Source of the DNA: an uncultured Roseobacter sp.
GTDB taxonomy: Bacteria; Pseudomonadota; Alphaproteobacteria; Rhodobacterales; Rhodobacteraceae
Direction of reading: 5' to 3'
Assembly (NCBI RefSeq): GCF_947495275.1
Contig: NZ_CANLYL010000002.1
Coordinates: 310,001 to 374,000 of the forward strand
Length of the DNA stretch: 64,000 nt
Under the pieces are notes generated by a model. It was not told where the DNA came from, searched no databases, and saw only the letters and a program-made list of their open reading frames with translations. The translations under genes were made by a program, and so were the position numbers. Positions 60,291-64,000 of the stretch are shown one piece after another (the first letter of the stretch is position 1; each line of letters begins with the position of its first letter).

Positions 60291-62194
60291 TAAAGTCCTC
60301 CGATTTCCAGTTTGACCGGCGCACGCGGCACCTTTGCCTTGCCTTGTTGCTCTACACGGGCCGCGCTCAATGCCTTGAGACGCGCATCATAGGTTTTGCG
60401 TATGTCGGGTGCTGATCTCAGGATGGTGGGTTTGAGAAAGACAAAGAGCGTTCTGCGGTTTTGGGTGGTGCTCCGTGACTTGAAAAGATTGCCGAGGAGC
60501 GGGATATCACCTGCACCGGGTACTTTTTGCAGGCTCTCCAGGTCATCACGTGTGATCAGGCCGCCAAGAACGATAGTCGCGCCATCATCTGCCAGAACAC
60601 TTGTCTGTATGGACCTGCGGTTGGTGATCAGATCTGCGGCGCCTTCCAGATTGGCGTTCACCAGAGAGGATACCTCCTGGCTGATGTCCAGTCGGACGAC
60701 ATCACCCGCGTTGACCCTTGGCAGTACATTCATGGTGATGCCGACATCCCGTCGCTCGATGGTGGTGAATGGCTGCACGGTGTTGCCGTCCGTGGCGAAG
60801 GAGCCTGTACGAAACGGTACGTTCTGCCCGACCACGATGGACGCGGCCTGATTGTCTAGTGTCGTCAGGGATGGCGTGGACAGCAGGTTGGCTTTGCTGG
60901 TCTGGTTCAGTGCCTGCAGCAGAAGCCCGAAGTTGTCATTGCCGATGCTGAAACTGCCTCCCGCTGGTGCCAAAGACGCGTTGGGCACACCGATTGCTGC
61001 AAGGACGGAGCCCAGTGACACGCCACCGTTGCTGAATGATGTTGCTGCCAGCCCACCGGGTGGCGCCAGATCACCAAAACCAAGCTGTGCGCTCAGCCGC
61101 TGCGCCACATCGCCCGAAACTTCCACGATAGCGGCTTCGATCAGCACCTGTGCCCGCCTTTGATCAAGACGCCCAACCAAGGCCACAACTTCGCGGATTT
61201 GTGCCGCCGTTCCCCGCACAACGACTGCATTCAGCTCGGTGGAGGCCTGCACCGAAACGTCTTCGATGCCATCGGTTGCGGCAATACTCTGGAGGCTCTC
61301 GCTTTCGAGGCTTTCTGAAACGGGGTTGGTCAATCCGGCTGATCCGGTCAACGTGGCCCGTACCAGCTCCGCCACCTGCGTTGCCTCGCCAAAGCGCAAC
61401 CGGATCACTTCGGTCGTCAGCGCAATTTGTGGGTTTTCTTCGGGGGGCACGTCCATCGAACTGGCGAGCGCCTGAATTTCATCCAGATCTTCCAGCGACC
61501 CTCTGACCAGCAGCGTATTGGACATCGGGTCTACAGACAGGCGCGCGCCAGTTGGGTCGGGCCCCAATACTTCTGCAATTGCAGAGCCGATAACGGATGC
61601 CTGGGTATGTTGAAACCGCAGCACACGTGATTGCCGGGTGTCTTCCTGATCCAACTCCGCCACCAATTGCATGATCCTCGCGGTGCTTTCCAATGTGTCG
61701 GTGATCAGCACTGCGTTCGGTTCTTCCAGCGCTTCAATCGAGCCTGAAACCGCCACCAACGGGCGCAACACGCGCACGGCCTCGCCAGATGGCAAGCGGT
61801 CCAGGATGACAAGCCGCGTCACAAAATCCTGGCTGCCGGGTTTTTGGGCACCTGTGACACGCGAGGCGGTGCGGGCGGTCTCCAAGGGCAGGACTTGCCA
61901 GATCGCGCCGCTTTGGACCGCCTGAAATCCGCGCACTCTCAGGATCGACTGGAAAAGCTCCCAGGCGCCTTCGGTGTCCAAGGGTTCCGCCGAAACAACC
62001 GTTATTTCGCCGCGCAGCTCAGGATGAACAATCAATGTTCGACCGCTGATCTGTGCCACCTGCTCGGCCAGCACAGTAATGTCGGTGTCGCGCAGGTTGA
62101 TGATGAACCCATCCTCCGTTTCCTGCGCAAGAAGCGGCGAGACCATCAATAGCCCGGCTGCAAGCGTTGATCTGAAAAACGTCAAAGCGGTCAC
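60287..62194 (-). CDS. gspD: Type II secretion secretin
   Basis: The 635-residue protein has a signal peptide (cut near AQETED, residue 24) and an N0 domain (FIINLRDTDITVLAEQVAQIS). N1-N3 domains with IEVLGPDPTG- and LVRGSLEDLDEI-type repeats follow, then a secretin domain with PGAGDIPLLGNLFKSRST near residue 560. It forms the outer-membrane pore of the secretion machine. It overlaps gspC by 4 bp at its start and the sigma gene by 4 bp at its end. No lipobox is seen. Confidence 0.93.
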   Translation of the reverse strand: MTALTFFRSTLAAGLLMVSPLLAQETEDGFIINLRDTDITVLAEQVAQISGRTLIVHPELRGEITVVSAEPLDTEGAWELFQSILRVRGFQAVQSGAIWQVLPLETARTASRVTGAQKPGSQDFVTRLVILDRLPSGEAVRVLRPLVAVSGSIEALEEPNAVLITDTLESTARIMQLVAELDQEDTRQSRVLRFQHTQASVIGSAIAEVLGPDPTGARLSVDPMSNTLLVRGSLEDLDEIQALASSMDVPPEENPQIALTTEVIRLRFGEATQVAELVRATLTGSAGLTNPVSESLESESLQSIAATDGIEDVSVQASTELNAVVVRGTAAQIREVVALVGRLDQRRAQVLIEAAIVEVSGDVAQRLSAQLGFGDLAPPGGLAATSFSNGGVSLGSVLAAIGVPNASLAPAGGSFSIGNDNFGLLLQALNQTSKANLLSTPSLTTLDNQAASIVVGQNVPFRTGSFATDGNTVQPFTTIERRDVGITMNVLPRVNAGDVVRLDISQEVSSLVNANLEGAADLITNRRSIQTSVLADDGATIVLGGLITRDDLESLQKVPGAGDIPLLGNLFKSRSTTQNRRTLFVFLKPTILRSAPDIRKTYDARLKALSAARVEQQGKAKVPRAPVKLEIGGLY

Positions 62195-63054
62195 CTAAGC
62201 GGAAATGAAAATGTGAGCAGCCTGTCGCCGCGCTGAACTTCAATGCGCGCTTGGCCAGATGCGGCGATGGCATCATATGTCTTGCGATCTTCCTTCGGAT
62301 TGCCAACCGACTTGCCGTTGACACTCCGCACCAGATCACCAGCCTGCAGTCCCGCGAGCCGAACGCCGCGGTTGTGTTTTTGGGCAATGCGGTAGCCATC
62401 CCCGACGGGTTCCAGCCCAATCGTGTCCAGAACGGCCTGCGGGTTCTTGCGTATCTTCTGACGCCAATAGGCGATGTATTCCTGCGTGGTTTCGGGAAGG
62501 CCCGTGCGGGACGTGCGATCTGCTACAACAGCGGCCGCCCGCAGGCGGTTGTTGATCGGCGTCTCGGCGGTGGCATTTCGGGTTTTTTCCCCCTCTGTTT
62601 CCTGGGTTTCTTCGAATGTCAGAATGATTTTCTTGGTTCTTGAACGGATAACGACGTGATCGGAGGCGACGGATTCAACGCGAAGCCCTTCGGAAATCGG
62701 GTCGCCTTCACGGAAAAGATCCTGAACGTCTGCCACCGAGATAAGTGCGGCGGAAGCTTCCGCTCTCGCCGACTTCAGAACACCATTCAATGTCAGATCA
62801 GGCAGCGCGTTGGTAGGCGCACCAAAGTCTGTTGTCGCCTCGGCTGCTGCCCGTCCAAAGGGGCGAAAGGCCAACAGCGCCGTCAGGTCGACCGTTGGGT
62901 CATCAGTGTCTGGTTGGTTGATGGAACGTTCTGGTTGTTCCAGCACCACAATACCCAGCGAATGTCGCACAACCGAAGGCGTCTGCCAGATCAGGGGCAC
63001 GGCGACCAAAATACCAATTCCGAGTTGTCCCAGATGCCATGGATCAAATTTCAT
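62191..63054 (-). CDS. gspC: Type II secretion inner-membrane protein C
   Basis: This 287-residue protein has one transmembrane helix near residues 10-28, a homology region with PDLTLNGVLKSARAEASAALI near residue 85, and a C-terminal PDZ domain (GVRLAGLQAGDLVRSVNGKSVGNP near residue 228). GspC links the inner-membrane platform to the secretin. Genes overlap on both sides by 4 bp. Confidence 0.9.
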   Translation of the reverse strand: MKFDPWHLGQLGIGILVAVPLIWQTPSVVRHSLGIVVLEQPERSINQPDTDDPTVDLTALLAFRPFGRAAAEATTDFGAPTNALPDLTLNGVLKSARAEASAALISVADVQDLFREGDPISEGLRVESVASDHVVIRSRTKKIILTFEETQETEGEKTRNATAETPINNRLRAAAVVADRTSRTGLPETTQEYIAYWRQKIRKNPQAVLDTIGLEPVGDGYRIAQKHNRGVRLAGLQAGDLVRSVNGKSVGNPKEDRKTYDAIAASGQARIEVQRGDRLLTFSFPLR

Positions 63055-63425
63055 GATCCACCTGCTTTCCGGGTTTCGACAAATCCGGTCAGCAGCGCCG
63101 AAGCGGCGGTAAGTCCTCCTCCGCTTGCGGCCACGCGGATGTCCACGCGGGTCAAATCGGGGTCAGAGGTTGCGGATCTGTCGGTGTTAATTCGCCAAAG
63201 CCCACCCAGCGCGGTCACTTCTGCGGGCAAATCGACCATACCCAGTTCAAGCTCAACAAGCCGGTTTTCAGCGATCCAGAGCGCAGTTCTACGATCCGAA
63301 ATCTGCCCGACGCGGGCGACATGCGACTGCGATATGGCCAACAAGAAGATCGATGCGGTCGACAGGATGCCAAGGGCAACAAGCGCTTCGATGAGGGTAA
63401 ATCCAGCGTCCTGTGCACGTCGCAT
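63051..63425 (-). CDS. gspI: Type II secretion minor pseudopilin I
   Basis: The 124-residue protein has a type IV pilin-like leader and methylation site (DAG-FTLIEALVALGILS, the Glu at +5) and a short globular part. Pseudopilin I forms part of the pseudopilus tip. It lies 5 bp from gspH and overlaps gspC by 4 bp. Minor pseudopilins J and K are not seen between I and C, where many gsp operons have them. Confidence 0.88.
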   Translation of the reverse strand: MRRAQDAGFTLIEALVALGILSTASIFLLAISQSHVARVGQISDRRTALWIAENRLVELELGMVDLPAEVTALGGLWRINTDRSATSDPDLTRVDIRVAASGGGLTAASALLTGFVETRKAGGS

Positions 63426-63430
63426 CCTGT

Positions 63431-63907
63431 CTAGTCTCCGCCTGCCAGAGCGATCCGCGCTGTGATCCCGTCAAAGGTCACAAGATGCGTCAAAGATCCC
63501 TGCTTCAATGTTACCTGCCATGGTGTCCGGGCCCTAGGCACCAGATACCGCGACACGGCAAAGACCACATCTTCATGGTCCTGCACCGAGATACGTAAGT
63601 TCTCTCCAAAAGGTTTCAGATCGTGCAGCGAAGCCGTGGGATGCTGCTGCCAGTCTTTTCCATCGGTAACCCAAAAGCTGTATCCATCCTGCCCCGCTTT
63701 CACACCGAAAGCCTGATCATGATCCATTGCGTATTGAACAGCCCGGGCAAGATCGGCCGACAATTTGAGCGCCATAAGCTCGGCAGAGTTGCCCCTTGAC
63801 TTTGGCGCGATGGCCAAGGCGACGGCACCGGCCATCGCGCCGATCACAACAAGGGTGATAAGCATTTCGACCAGCGTGACTCCGGCGTCGTTCCGGCGGT
63901 TGCTCAT
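63431..63907 (-). CDS. gspH: Type II secretion minor pseudopilin H
   Basis: The 158-residue protein has the pseudopilin leader (DAG-VTLVEMLITLVVIGAM with Glu at +5) and the GspH fold with SADLARAVQYAMDHDQAFGV near residue 47. It overlaps gspG by 4 bp (ATGA). Confidence 0.88.
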   Translation of the reverse strand: MSNRRNDAGVTLVEMLITLVVIGAMAGAVALAIAPKSRGNSAELMALKLSADLARAVQYAMDHDQAFGVKAGQDGYSFWVTDGKDWQQHPTASLHDLKPFGENLRISVQDHEDVVFAVSRYLVPRARTPWQVTLKQGSLTHLVTFDGITARIALAGGD

Positions 63908-64000
63908 CTTGATGAGAGCTTTGAGGGATGTCCGTCGAGCGCAATATCGGCTGCTGTCCCGTCACCACCCGGCACGCCATCTGCTCCGAGCGATACAAGG
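63904..64000 (-). CDS. gspG: Type II secretion major pseudopilin G, C-terminal end only
   Basis: The last 31 codons before the window edge read LVSLGADGVPGGDGTAADIA, the calcium-binding C-terminal motif (SxGADGxxGGxGxxADI) of major pseudopilin GspG. The stop overlaps the gspH ATG. The N-terminus lies outside the window. Confidence 0.85.
   Translation of the reverse strand, partial: LVSLGADGVPGGDGTAADIALDGHPSKLSSR

Noticed and set aside
1..64000. CRISPR arrays, tRNA/rRNA genes, insertion sequences, prophage
   Set aside because: I looked for repeated spacers, tRNA-like T-loop patterns and transposase motifs while reading and found none. A dedicated scan with tRNA and IS profiles could still find weak cases.

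Overview
The window is a continuous stretch of moderately GC-rich, gene-dense chromosome from an alphaproteobacterium. It most likely comes from the Rhodobacteraceae (Roseobacter-type marine bacteria). This is inferred from gene content: the aerobic cobalamin pathway (CobG, CobN, CobH-L), a fused MnhA/MnhB-type Mrp antiporter, a SitABCD-type manganese transporter behind Mur-like operators, an SBP56-type methanethiol oxidase and a large inositol locus. I saw no rRNA, tRNA, CRISPR array, insertion sequence or phage gene.

Layout. (1) 1-9910: a leftward cobalamin operon behind a cobalamin riboswitch, in the order DUF1636, cobW, cobN, cobG, cobH, cobI, cobJ, cobL. cobK is embedded on the opposite strand and overlaps its neighbours at both ends. 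(2) 10027-13589: a rightward cluster of a DGPF/YCII protein, an ECF42-type sigma factor, and VOC, MAPEG, TfoX-like and DUF2461 proteins, with a candidate self-recognised ECF promoter in front. (3) 13660-28691: an inositol catabolism and uptake locus. iolD, iolC, iolB, iolJ and iolG run leftward, followed by a 3-hydroxyisobutyrate-dehydrogenase-family gene and a TIM-barrel isomerase gene. A Gfo/Idh/MocA, iolE-like and second Gfo/Idh/MocA trio runs rightward, then a LacI regulator and a three-gene sugar ABC importer. Two identical 18-bp palindromes sit in the two divergent promoter regions. (4) 28726-33699: a PhyH-type dioxygenase and sitABCD, with tandem Fur/Mur-like boxes upstream. (5) 33854-36769: a membrane protein, methanethiol oxidase and an IclR regulator. 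(6) 37021-40762: an orphan OmpR-type response regulator, then an ECF sigma/anti-sigma pair divergent from a secreted subtilisin-like protease. (7) 40766-48571: RsgA, an AraC regulator divergent from a cytochrome P460, a GlxA-type regulator, an NhaC antiporter, and an aldo/keto reductase divergent from a LysR regulator. (8) 48724-54644: a six-gene Mrp antiporter operon. (9) 55025-58084: a very small soluble MCP-like protein, a zinc-ribbon/MerR divergent pair, and a GMC oxidoreductase coupled to a 54-residue Tat-signal protein. (10) 58275-64000: a type II secretion operon (gspG, H, I, C, D), translationally coupled to an ECF sigma factor, an RskA-like anti-sigma factor and a DUF4198 protein.

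How the parts work together. The cob operon should be switched off by cobalamin through the riboswitch, while cobK needs its own promoter inside cobL. The inositol genes and their importer probably form one LacI-controlled regulon. The least conventional arrangements are the sigma/anti-sigma pair fused by overlaps to the secretin gene, the embedded antisense cobK, the ECF42-DGPF cluster with its detoxification-like cargo, and the tiny Tat protein in front of the GMC enzyme.
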